Under the pieces are notes generated by a model. It saw nothing but the letters and a program-made list of their open reading frames with translations. It had not been told where the DNA came from and did no database searches. 64,000 nucleotides of DNA from Procambarus clarkii (taxonomy: Eukaryota; Arthropoda; Malacostraca; Decapoda; Cambaridae): positions 21,068,158 to 21,132,157 of the forward strand of contig NC_091227.1 of the NCBI RefSeq assembly GCF_040958095.1, given 5' to 3'. Positions 43,833 through 53,073 of this stretch are shown piece by piece (the first letter of the stretch is position 1; the number at the start of each line of letters is the position of its first letter). A program made the translations under genes and the position numbers.

Positions 43833-44008
43833 CGAGTGGAGGGAGGGATTTATCAAGGAAGAGCGCCAAGCTATTATGACTATTTAGCACTGGGAACGGG
43901 TCAGGATTTGGGATGGGACGGGGGAAAAGGAATGGTGCCTAACCACTTGTGGACGGTCGGGGATTGAACGCCGACCCGCTGAGTCGAGACCGTCACTCTA
44001 CCGTGGAG
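43833..44008 (-). mobile_element. SINE-B copy
   Basis: 'GGAGGGAGGGATTTATCAAG', 'AGCACTGGGAACGGGTCAGG', 'GGACGGTCGGGGATTGAACG', extended here through 'GAGTCGAGACCGTCACTCTA' (tRNA-like box A on minus). The most complete SINE-B copy in the window. Confidence 0.75.
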
Positions 44009-44079
44009 CAGAACAAACTGGCAAATAGCGTCACCGAAGAACACGTCCAAAAAATGGTTGGACGTACCTTCTTAATGTG

Positions 44080-44137
44080 GTTTCGGGGTTTAATGTCTCC
44101 TCGGCCCGGTCCTCGAGCAGGCCTCCTTAAAAAATGT
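44080..44137 (-). mobile_element. SINE-A tail fragment
   Basis: 'GTTTCGGGGTTTAATGTCTC' and 'CTCGGCCCGGTCCTCGAGCA' are the reversed SINE-A tail. Confidence 0.65.
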
Positions 44138-45189
44138 GGAAAGCTTCACGATTTTGCAGAAAATCACAAAACGTAGTTTTGCGTTTTCAAAACAAACGTT
44201 TTTGCGTTTTGTGAAACGTTTGGCGTGAAAACGTAGACAAGAGTTTAAATAAACGGGTGTAAACAGGCCCTCAGTCTGCCCACTGCACGGGACTCAATTT
44301 ACGTAAACCATGTATGCGAATACTTGAGTTTGCATCGCGTGGTACACCTGTCATGCCGTGAACAAACAACACAGTTTACATCTCGTATAAACAAGGACTC
44401 CTTACTACTAACTTAGAGAAACCCACGTGTCTGAGAAAAACAAACACACAACTCATATAATAACGTTAATGCTTCCATAACTCCTGGTGACAAACACACT
44501 AATACAAACATGCAGAACAACAACACACTAATACAAACAAATGCAGAACAACAACACACTAACGGTAACATAACAGGAGCAATGATCATGTTTAACAAAA
44601 TATACACACACACATAAAATATCACTGTGTATATTACAGCGATACAGCCCAATGGATCACAGTTAATGGATGCAAAATCAATTTAATTTCGTATTAAAAA
44701 CAGGAAACGAGAAAAAGAGCCTTGGTGTATTGCTCGTGACGCCACTGATTACTTGTCTCTAAGAAGTCATCGTTGTGAAAGGTCGAGTAATGACTGGGGT
44801 TGTGAGGTGACTGAGGGGGAGGGGAGGGGGGGGGTTATGATTGATGGGGCGGGGGCTGAGAGTTGACTGAAGGAGGGGGGTGGGGGTATGAAGTTCATTT
44901 AGGCATGCCATTGGGCTCTCCAATTAGTGCAATGTTTACTAATCTCTCCACGGAGCCTCACAATACAGGGGCATCTCTCTTCACCCTCACCCAAGTTCCA
45001 ACTTGGGGACTTTGGATTTTCGCGAGAGGCTACTTCTCATAGTACTTTGTACTTTGTACGATGGGGACCGAAACGTACCAAATGAGACGTGTTAGTTTCG
45101 AAGACAGCGATGATTCGTGAATGGGTGAAAGGTTGACAAGAAAGAGGGAGTTGTGAGGTTTATGAAGCTGTGATGGAAACTGGGTGGTA
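44138..45189. other. No gene seen
   Basis: 44,170-44,235 has repeated AAAACG/CGTTTTG motifs. 44,500-44,560 has a duplicated 'ACAACACACTAATACAAACA'. 44,815-44,890 is G-rich. No coding signal. Confidence 0.5.
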
Positions 45190-45335
45190 TGGTTGTAAGG
45201 GGTTAGGATAAAGAGGAGGTATAAGGAGTTAGGATAATGGGAGGTATAAGGGGTTAAGATAAAGGGGAGGTATAAGGGGTTAGGATAATGGGAGGTATAA
45301 GGGGTTAGGATAAAGAGGAGCTATGAGGAGGAAAA
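45190..45335. repeat. ~25-28-bp purine-rich minisatellite
   Basis: About five units of 'GGTATAAGGGGTTAGGATAA' followed by TGGGA or AGGGGA/AGAGGA. Confidence 0.9.
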
Positions 45336-45337
45336 GG

Positions 45338-45425
45338 TTCAAGTTCAAGTATGTTTATTGAGATAAGAAAGAAATACATCTCAAAGGGATAGAGTAGCTT
45401 AGGCTATTTCTACCCCCCCCCCCCA
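45338..45425 (-). repeat. Probable LINE 3' UTR, inverted
   Basis: 'GGTTCAAGTTCAAGTATGTT TATTGAGATAAGAAAG' and 'GGGATAGAGTAGCTTAGGCT', ending in a C13 run. The reversed TTTATT/AATAAA and the (TTGAAC) duplication look like a retroposon tail. Confidence 0.5.
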
Positions 45426-47043
45426 GGAAAAGGTATTAAGAAGCATATAAACCACATTAGCACTTCATGTCCTCCTGATAATCCTCCTTAATCCTTACAC
45501 TGCTCCAGGCGCCATATTCTTATATCTTCTATAACAAGAACATCCACTTATGTTTTTCGAGTCTACGATAAGTTATCTCGGGGCGATTGTCTGAAGCAGC
45601 ACGCATCCTACAATTTATGGTAATCAGACATATAACCTGAACCTAAGTACATACTGTTAAACTTTCTATTGATGTAACTGGACATCTTTCGGTCGCTTTC
45701 TATTCAGTAAACACAACATCTACTATTCTGCATCTAACTACGGTACCAGAAGATAAGGGCATCTATAAAGAAGATAAGGTTAGGTACACCTAACTTACAC
45801 AAGGACAGCCACAAGATTAAATTCTAAGGAGTGTGCCTGGATGACACCTTGTATATCCAGGGTGGATTATGACAGTGTAGAGTAATACTGTCACCAGTGT
45901 GAGCTAAGCCAGTGTAGGCTGACACTGTAGGATTATTGCCAACCCGTTTACTGAACATGGGAGAAGCAATTTGGCTCTGGCTGTATTGAGAGGTTCAGTT
46001 ATGCATTGCCTTTGCTCACACACTAGGGGGGTGGACCTCTTAGCTGGTTTAGCATGGGAGGAGAGATCAGGGCGCTCTCTCCTTCTCGCATACTTATTAT
46101 CATGCATTTATTTGGATTGACATCTAATATCCACTTGCCAGACCATTCGTGCTATTTTTTTGTTTTACTTCGTTCCTGTTCTTATTGTAAGTTAGATTAA
46201 ATCAATTTAGTACATGCGTTTGGTGACGTCGTGAGCGCCCGAGAGGACGACCCGAGATTGTAGAATCATAACGGGAGTGAAATATATCGACCAAACATAT
46301 ACCACAGGTATACTTTGAATATAACCAAGTATAGATACTATAAGTAATTTGTCTTTTAAGGTATTTTGAGACCCAAGGACAGGTTGGACGTTTGGGTTAT
46401 GTTTTCTTAAATCTGTTAACCTCTGATTCACCTAGCAGTGAATAGGTACCTGGGAGTCAGGCAACTGTTGTGGGTGGCGTCTTGAGGAAAGTCAAGCGAG
46501 AGTCCAAGAGGACCTAGATGAGCCTAACAGGCATCTTGACCCCGATAAAGAGAAATTCATATTCGTAATAGCAACGAGTAATAGGGGGAATATTGGCAGG
46601 GTGATTAATTGATTGGTAACGGAAGTTTAGGATATATAGAAAACGGCGCACCGTTTTTTAAGGTAAACAGATACTTTCATGGCGAAAGGACTCATTACCC
46701 CCCCCCCCCCCGCAAGCAGACCCCTAATTCTCTATCCTCGTACTTCATCCCCACCCCTCCCCCCCCGCAGGCCCCCAATCCTCTATCCTCGTACTGAGCG
46801 CACTACTGTTTTTACCCAATCGACCGCGACGTAAAAACTACGATGGTTTAGGGAAATGAAAAGCAACGCAATCCTGACGTTACAAAAAAAGGCCTAATCG
46901 GATCCGGTGGGTTCCGTGGGTAGCCTCGGCTCCCTCACACTGGTTAAACCACTGCATTTTTTTACGGAGTGAGAAACTGGGCTTTACATGCAGACGAGAC
47001 GTCACAATAACGTGGCTGAAGTATGATGACCAGACCACACACT
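45426..47043. other. No gene seen; scraps of repeats
   Basis: 46,430-46,480 carries SINE-A body ('AGTGAATAGGTACCTGGGAG'). 46,700-46,765 has C-runs and a duplicated 'CTCTATCCTCGTACT'. The rest shows no recognisable frame. Confidence 0.5.
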
Positions 47044-47161
47044 AGAAAGTGAAGGGACGACGACGTTTCGGTCCGTCCTGGACCATTCTCAAGTCGCCAT
47101 TCACCAATCGACTTGAGAATGGTCCAGGACGGACCGAAACGTCGTCGTCCCTTCACTTTCT
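47044..47161. repeat. Perfect 53-bp inverted repeat, 12-bp spacer
   Basis: The left arm 47,044-47,096 begins AGAAAGTGAAGGGACGACGA and ends CCATTCTCAAGTCG. The right arm 47,109-47,161 is its exact reverse complement. The spacer is CCATTCACCAAT. Related copies: 57,161-57,276 (diverged arms) and a half copy at 23,181-23,240. Confidence 0.97.
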
Positions 47162-47384
47162 TGTATGGCTCGTTAAGTCATACAAGATCTGTACCAGTAT
47201 ACACACACACACTCACCGGAGGACCTGTATGGTGATCTCTGGTTAAGAATGTTTTGTCGCAAAAACCAGAGAAGTCTCAAGAAATCCATGTTGTCTTGAG
47301 GCGACATGGTGGAGGTCTCGTGATATTTTCGTCTAAAGGACTTTTCCAGTCCAGTTATTAGAGTACGAAAGTCCAATTGTGTTA

Positions 47385-47478
47385 GTGTCCCACCCATGGT
47401 AGTGTCTCACCCATGGTAGTGTCCCATCCATGGTAGTGTCCCATCCATGGTAGTGTCTCATCCATGGTAGTGTCCCAG
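47385..47478. repeat. 17-bp minisatellite (CATGGTAGTGTCCCATC)
   Basis: CATGG recurs at 47,395, 47,412, 47,429, 47,446 and 47,463, exactly 17 bp apart. Confidence 0.95.
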
Positions 47479-47619
47479 TCATAATTCCTCGTACCTTAAA
47501 GCCTTGTTGGGAAAACTTCAAGTCTAACCCGTGTTCAACAGGGTTATGAACGCTTCAAGTCTATAATCTCATTCATGAAAAAAACTTGTCTGGTGTTCAT
47601 TTACGGAAGTCTGGAGGTT

Positions 47620-48017
47620 ATGGCGAGGCCGTGCCTGGCCCTGCGATAACGAGGCCGTACCTGGCCCTCCGATAACGAGGCCGTGCCTGGCCCTCCGATA
47701 ACGAGACCGTGCCTGGCCCTCCGATAACGAGGCCGTGCCTGGCCCTCTGATAACGAGGCCATGCCTGGCCCTCCGATAACGAGGCCGTGCCTGACCCTCC
47801 GATAACGAGGCCGTGCCTGGCCCTCCGATAACGAGGCCGTGCCTGCCCCTCCGATAACGAGGCCGTGCCTGGCCCTCCGATAACGAGGCCGTGCCTGGCC
47901 CTCCGATAACGAGGCCGTGCCTGGCCCTCCGATAACGAGGCCGTGCCTAGACCTCCGATAACAAGGCCGTGCCTGCCCCCCCCCCCCCCCCTTCCGATTG
48001 AGAGGCCGTGCCTGGCC
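47620..48017. repeat. 26-bp minisatellite (GATAACGAGGCCGTGCCTGG...)
   Basis: About 15 units ending CCCTCC, with point variants. A C14 run interrupts near 47,978. The minus-strand 142/146-codon frames (repeating RPRYRRARHGLVIGG) are by-products. Confidence 0.97.
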
Positions 48018-48345
48018 CCTGACATTAAAGCCGCTCCACAATCCACTGAATCACATCCAAGTGTAAATAACGTCTTGCTGGAACAGTAATTTGATTTACC
48101 TGCACCTATTTATTTTAAGATATATTCAAGGAGAGCGCTTAAATTATTAAGACTTGGCAGTGACTATCTTACACGCAGAAACCCCCCCCCCCTCGAAGAA
48201 ACATTTTAAATTTTTTAGAGCAATGTGTTTGATGAAATATATGGCTACACAAATCTGATTTTTGTTTACCACTGCCGCGGATAGGAAGTAATGTGTGTGT
48301 TTATATGTAACGGCTTCAAAACAATGTGTGACATCATATGCACAT
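48018..48345. other. No gene seen
   Basis: AT-rich spacer between two minisatellites; C10 run at 48,183-48,192. Confidence 0.5.
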
Positions 48346-49880
48346 TACCTTAAGGAAGAGTTACACACACCTCCGCACTATCCATGGCTCTTGAGGAAGA
48401 GTTACACACCTCCGCACTATCCATGGTCCTTAAGGAAGAGTTACACACCTCCGCACTATCCATGGCTCTTGAGGAAGAGTTACACACCTTCGCACTATCC
48501 ATGGTCCTTAAGGAAGAGTTACACACCTCCGCACTATCCATGGCTCTTGAGGAAGAGTTACACACACCTCTGCACTATCCATGGCTCTTAAAGGAAGAGT
48601 TACACACCTCTGCACTATCCATGGCCCTTAAGGAAGAGTTACACACACCTCCGCACTATCCATGGCTCTTAAAGGAAGAGTTACACACCTCCGCACTATC
48701 CATGGCTCTTGAGGAAGAGTTACACACCTCCCCACTATCCATGGCTCTTAAGGAAGAGTTACACACCTCCGCACTATCCATGGCTCTTAAAGGAAGAGTT
48801 ACACACACCTCCGCACTATCCATGGCTCTTGAGGAAGAGTTACACACCTCCCCACTATCCATGGCTCTTATGGAAGAGTTACACACCTCCGCACTATCCA
48901 TGGCTCTTGAGGAAGAGTTACACACCTCCCCACTATCCATGGCTTTTATGGAAGAGTTACACACCTCCGCACTATCCATGGCTCTTAAGGAAGAGTTACA
49001 CACCTCCGCACTATCCATGGCTCTTAAAGGAAGAGTTACACACCTCCGCACTATCCATGGCTCTTATGGAAGAGTTACACACACCTCCGCACTATCCATG
49101 GCTCTTATGGAAGAGTTACACACACCTCCGCACTATCCATGGCTCTTATGGAAGAGTTACACACACCTCCGCACTATCCATGGCTCTTATGGAAGAGTTA
49201 CACACACCTCCGCACTATCCATGGCTCTTATGGAAGAGTTACACACACCTCCGCACTATCCATGGCTCTTATGGAAGAGTTACACACACTGCACTATCCA
49301 TGGCTCTTATGGAAGAGTTACACACACCGCACTATCCATGGTTCTTATGGAAGAGTTACACACACCTCCGCACTATCCATGGCTCTTATGGAAGAGTTAC
49401 ACACACCGCACTATCCATGGCTCTTATGGAAGAGTTACACACACCTCCGCACTATCCATGGCTCTTATGGAAGAGTTACACACACCTCCGCACTATCCAT
49501 GGCTCTTATGGAAGAGTTACACACACCTCCGCACTATCCATGGCTCTTATGGAAGAGTTACACACACCTCCGCACTATCCATGGCTCTTATGGAAGAGTT
49601 ACACACACCTCCGCACTATCCATGGCTCTTATGGAAGAGTTACACACACCGCACTATCCATGGCTCTTATGGAAGAGTTACACACACCTCCGCACTATCC
49701 ATGGCTCTTATGGAAGAGTTACACACACCTCCGCACTATCCATGGCTCTTATGGAAGAGTTACACACACCGCACTATCCATGGCTCTTATGGAAGAGTTA
49801 CACACACCTCCGCACTATCCATGGTCCTTAAGGAAGAGTTACACACCTCCGTACTATCCATGGCCCTCAAGGAAGAGTTA
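48346..49880. repeat. 39/41-bp minisatellite, ~38 units
   Basis: Unit GGAAGAGTTACACACACCTC + CGCACTATCCATGGCTCTTA. The first third is dominated by 39-bp units (13 codons, MALEEELHTSALS), with some 41- and 42-bp units. From ~49,060 on most units are 41 bp, with 38-bp variants lacking CTC. Because no frame has a stop, open frames of 517 and 462 codons run through and past the array. 41-bp units rotate the frame, so three units give a 41-residue period. No splice sites, promoter or homology suggest a real protein. Confidence 0.97.
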
Positions 49881-49899
49881 CGCTATAAACCATTACATC

Positions 49900-50700
49900 C
49901 CAGCCCGTCCTCCAAACAAAGACCCAAAAGTGATTAAATGCACCCGCCAAACCCCCCTGTTTATGAATGAAAAACGGTTTACACACGGCTCACAACTAAT
50001 TACGTCCGAACACTTTCGGAACAACTGTTTCGCTAACGACTTTTGTTCGAACTACAACGCTGTAAATGCTTCACACACGTACTACAAATACGAATAATCG
50101 CCAACGGAACCTAAACACCTAACCTAACCTATGCCTATATATACACAATATGCTAATATATTATAATATTAATTTATGTTTGAGAAAATTCCTGTTTTGA
50201 ATGAACAGCATGTTCAAATTTATGAATGCGTCTGTGGGGTCGACCGCTGGATGTAATGGACTTGAGTCGAGGACGGGTTGAATGGACATGAGTCGAGGAC
50301 GGGTTGAATGGACATGAGTCGAGGACGGGTTGAATGGACTTGAGTCGAGGACGGGTTGAATGGACATGAGTCGAGGACGGGTTGAATGGACTTGAGTCGA
50401 GGACGGGTTGAATGGACTTGAGTCGAGGACGGGTTGAATGGACATGAGTCGAGGACGGGTTGAATGGACATGAGTCGAGGACGGGTTGAATGGACATGAG
50501 TCGAGGACGGGTTGAATGGACATGAGTCGAGGACGGGTTGAATGGACTTGAGTCGAGGACGGGTTGCCATTCTCAGGTCAGGCGGCCTCGGTAACGAACC
50601 TGGCCTGAGGATAGGTTACAATATAAATAGAAATAACTGACAACAAAACCTAAACTATACCTAATTATATACAAAATACTAGTATATAATAATATTAAAA
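49900..50700. repeat. Interspersed repeat carrying a nested minisatellite
   Basis: 49,920-50,250 ('CCTGTTTATGAATGAAAAAC', 'CACGGCTCACAACTAATTAC', 'GTAAATGCTTCACACACGTA', 'AATATTAATTTATG') matches 62,700-63,000. 50,600-50,700 repeats part of it ('ACAAAACCTAAACTATACCT', 'TATAATAATATTAA'). The 26-bp array at 50,256-50,566 sits between. Confidence 0.7.
50256..50566. repeat. 26-bp minisatellite (GAGTCGAGGACGGGTTGAAT...)
   Basis: Twelve units of 26 bp differing mainly at one position (GGACATGAG or GGACTTGAG). Minus-strand frames of ~110 codons (STHVHSTRPRLMSIQPVLDS) are by-products. Confidence 0.97.
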
Positions 50701-50737
50701 TGCTTAATTAAGACTACGACAGAAGTTGCAGCCCCGC

Positions 50738-50827
50738 TACTGTGCCAGGCAAGTCCACTACGGGCTCACCATAGCCTGTGCTACTTGGGAACTTTTTGTT
50801 CCCAGTAGCTGAATCTAAAACAACAAC
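50738..50827 (+). repeat. Repeat-D copy
   Basis: 'CTGTGCCAGGCAAGTCCACT', ACGGGCTCACCATAGCCTGT, then a 10-bp-arm hairpin around GGGAACTTTTTGTTCCC and the AAC tail. Confidence 0.75.
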
Positions 50828-50863
50828 AGCTTAGACTATGCTGATGTTGAATACGTGGCGTTA

Positions 50864-50889
50864 AGAGATGCGTTAAACAACGCATCTCT
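50864..50889. repeat. 11-bp-arm perfect hairpin
   Basis: AGAGATGCGTT-AAAC-AACGCATCTCT. Confidence 0.9.
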
Positions 50890-51185
50890 GGGATCGGTGG
50901 CAGGTGGGACAGGCATAGCCAGAGGGCGGGTCGTCCCAGGATAGGAATGCGGTTCGGTCAACTTGCTCTCCAATTTCAATTTCTTTCTTTATTATGCACC
51001 CCATACCCATCCCGTGGGCGGTGGTGTAAAGGATTACAGAGCACGCGGAATATTGCCACCTCTTTCACCTGTGTCAACTTTGAGGGAGTTTATGGCTTGT
51101 AAAGGAACAACTCAACCCTTTCGTTTGATATATATCGTCAGGTTAGTTTTTTTTCCAGTGAGTTCGGTTAAAAAAAAAAACATTC

Positions 51186-51257
51186 CTCCCCGGCGGGGAA
51201 TCGAACCCCGGTCTCCCGCGTGACAGGCGGGGATACTCACCACTATACTACCGAGGA
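51186..51257 (-). tRNA. tRNA-Asp (GTC)
   Basis: 72 nt on minus. Acceptor stem TCCTCGG/CCGGGGA (one T-G pair). Anticodon loop CTGTCAC with anticodon GTC on a CCCGC/GCGGG stem. T-arm CGGGG-TTCGATT-CCCCG, discriminator G. Box A (TAGTATAGTGGTGAGTAT) is canonical. A T10 run follows the 3' end on minus (51,171-51,180 read in reverse) as Pol III terminator. All arms pair, so it appears functional. It supplies Asp for GAC/GAT codons. SINE-C, with its own tRNA-like head on the same strand, lies ~75 bp away. Confidence 0.95.
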
Positions 51258-51333
51258 CTTGAAGACAAGACAATTGTGTCTTTATCTATAGATTTGTCTA
51301 TCTATACTCTGTTTTATTGGCTACATAATTTAC

Positions 51334-51622
51334 TTTTTTTTTTTTTTTTTTTTTTTGAGATATATACAAGAGTTGATACATTCTTGTACAGCCACTAGTA
51401 CGCGTAGCGTTTCGGGCAAGTCCTTAATCCTATGGTCCCTGGAATACGATCCCCTGCCGCGAAGAATCGTTTTTTCATCCAAGTACACATTTTACTGTTG
51501 CGTTAAACAGAGGCTACAGTTAAGGAATTGCGCCCAGTAAATCCTCCCCGGCCAGGATACGAACCCATGACATAGCGCTCGCGGAACGCCAGGCGAGTGT
51601 CTTACCACTACACCACGGAGAC
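51334..51622 (-). mobile_element. Full-length SINE-C with poly(A)
   Basis: On minus, the head starts GTCTCCGTGGTGTAGTGGTA (box A) and has GGTTCGTATCC (degenerate box B). Then come 'GGCGCAATTCCTTAACTGTA', 'CGATTCTTCGCGGCAGGGG', 'GAAACGCTACGCGTACTAGT' and 'CAACTCTTGTATATATCTC', and a poly(A) of 23 (plus-strand T-run 51,334-51,356). The head is tRNA-derived but its anticodon loop is enlarged, so it is not a tRNA gene. A 5'-truncated plus-strand copy is at 61,605-61,788. Confidence 0.88.
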
Positions 51623-51711
51623 TGCTAAATACTAATACTTTGTGTATTCCTTCATGTATGATGTTTCAAAGATATTTTGTATCGATAAAAATGATTATGA
51701 TATGGTTTCAT

Positions 51712-51895
51712 AGTACAGTTGGCTTAGTTCTCGACTTACAATCTGGGATCTCATGATCGATTCCCGGGATTGGCAGAAATGGTTGGGCACGTTTCTTTTC
51801 ACCTAATGCTTCTGTTCATCTAGCAGTAAATAGGTACCCGGGAGTTAGGCAACTTGGGGTGGGGGGGAAAAGAACCTCGATATAAGCCTAAAGTA
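51712..51895 (+). mobile_element. SINE-A-related copy
   Basis: Head 'AGTTGGCTTAGTTCTCGACT' with 'GATCGATTCCCGGGA' (box B), body 'CAGTAAATAGGTACCCGGGA' and 'TTAGGCAACTTGGGG', tail replaced by 'AACCTCGATATAAGCCTAAA'. Confidence 0.75.
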
Positions 51896-52277
51896 TATGT
51901 GTATATATTCACATGCTTCCTGTCCCCGACAAAACGAATTAATTTAGATTTAGAAATTTTATTTACCAGTGATTTATAAACAAATCTAACATTTATGGAG
52001 TGAGTGGACAGGTGTCATAGATCCATCCCACAACAGTCTACTTACTCTCCTACACCTCCAGCCTCTTCCCTACCTCTCCAACCCCTCCTTTCCTACCTCT
52101 CCATCCCCCCCTTCCTTACCTCTCCACCCCCTTCCCTATGTCTTAACCCTTTCCCACCCCACATCCCCCCCTTCCCGATATCTCCACCTCTTCCTACCTC
52201 TCCACCTCTTCCCTACACCACTCCAACTCCACCTTTAACAAGCTAGACGGTGTGCTCATTCACACTCACAGCACCAC
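51896..52277. repeat. C/T-rich low-complexity tract
   Basis: 52,030-52,245 is made of imperfect repeats of 'CTACCTCTCCACCCC' and 'TTCCCTACCTCTCCA'. No gene. Confidence 0.8.
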
Positions 52278-52413
52278 TCCTGTGCCAGGTAAGCCCACCA
52301 CGGGCTCACTATCGCCCGTGCTACTTGCCCTGTTCCTGTACCAGGCAAGTTACTGGCTCACCATAGCCCGTGCTACTTGGAATTTGTTCCGAATAGCTGA
52401 ATCTATAACAACA
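52278..52413 (+). repeat. Repeat-D, two copies
   Basis: CACGGGCTCACTATCGCCCGTG and a second ACTGGCTCACCATAGCCCGT followed by 'AATAGCTGAATCTATAACAA'. Confidence 0.75.
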
Positions 52414-52454
52414 TTCATTCACAGGACGACTGACTACATACACAATTTTCTTCC

Positions 52455-52530
52455 CTTCTGACCCCTGCCAAGTGCAACATAGTCGAAATGGCTTGGCGCT
52501 TTCCCCTTGATAATTCCCTCCCCCTTTCCT
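52455..52530 (+). mobile_element. SINE-B fragment, inverted relative to the 8.4-kb copy
   Basis: 'AATGGCTTGGCGCTTTCCCC' and 'TTGATAATTCCCTCCCCC' are the reverse of the SINE-B start. Confidence 0.65.
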
Positions 52531-52789
52531 TTCCGGGAAGAACACAATTCAGTCAACAAATAGAGCAGGCATTAGTAGCTGGAAATGTGACGTCACAAGG
52601 GCCCCCGTTTGTCTAAGGGGATGCACCAGAAGGACCCCATTGGTCCAGCGGAGGGTACCTGAACCCCCATTGGTTCAGGGGGGCTTGTTTTTTAAATGGA
52701 GGCGACGAGCCTCGGGCAATACGTGACCTTCACTATTCACTACAACCTCCCTTACTGGGCACCCTCACCATACTACCCCGAGCCTGAAT

Positions 52790-52872
52790 GTGTACACTTG
52801 CACGCAAGCATGCACGCACACGCAAGCACGCACGCACGCACACGCAAGAACTCACGCACGCACATACACATC
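52790..52872. repeat. (CACG)n/(GCAC)n low complexity
   Basis: Repeated CACGCA, CACGCAAG and ACACAC motifs. Confidence 0.85.
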
Positions 52873-52889
52873 CAACCTGTCAGTGTAAG

Positions 52890-53073
52890 GGGTGGTTAAG
52901 AAATGGAATGCATTAGGAAGTGATGTGGTGGAGGCAGACTATATACACTGTGTCAAATAGAGATATGGTAAGAGCCCAGTAGGCTCAGGAACCTGTACAC
53001 CAGTTCATTGTCAGCTGAGAAGTAGGACCAAAGAGCCGAAGCTCAACCCTTGCAAGCACAATTAGGTGAATAC
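52890..53073 (+). mobile_element. LINE-E 3' end fragment
   Basis: 'GTGGTTAAGAAATGGAATGC', 'GATGTGGTGGAGGCAGACTA', 'CCCAGTAGGCTCAGGAACCT', 'AGCACAATTAGGTGAATAC'. Starts within VVNKWN-type coding (here VVKKWNALG). Confidence 0.75.

Noticed and set aside
47044-47161. Rho-independent-terminator-like hairpin
   Set aside because: The setting is eukaryotic and the arms are 53 bp long; it belongs to a dispersed inverted-repeat family.
47601-48046. Minus frames of 142-146 codons (RPRYRRARHG repeats)
   Set aside because: They are by-products of the 26-bp minisatellite.
48384-49937. 517-codon open frame
   Set aside because: It is a translation of the 39/41-bp minisatellite. All forward frames are open, and there is no homology, splice or promoter support.
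50161-50570. Minus frames of 107-120 codons
   Set aside because: They are by-products of the 26-bp array and are open in several frames.
51540-51622. Possible second tRNA beside tRNA-Asp
   Set aside because: The anticodon loop is enlarged and the sequence continues into the SINE-C body ending in poly(A).
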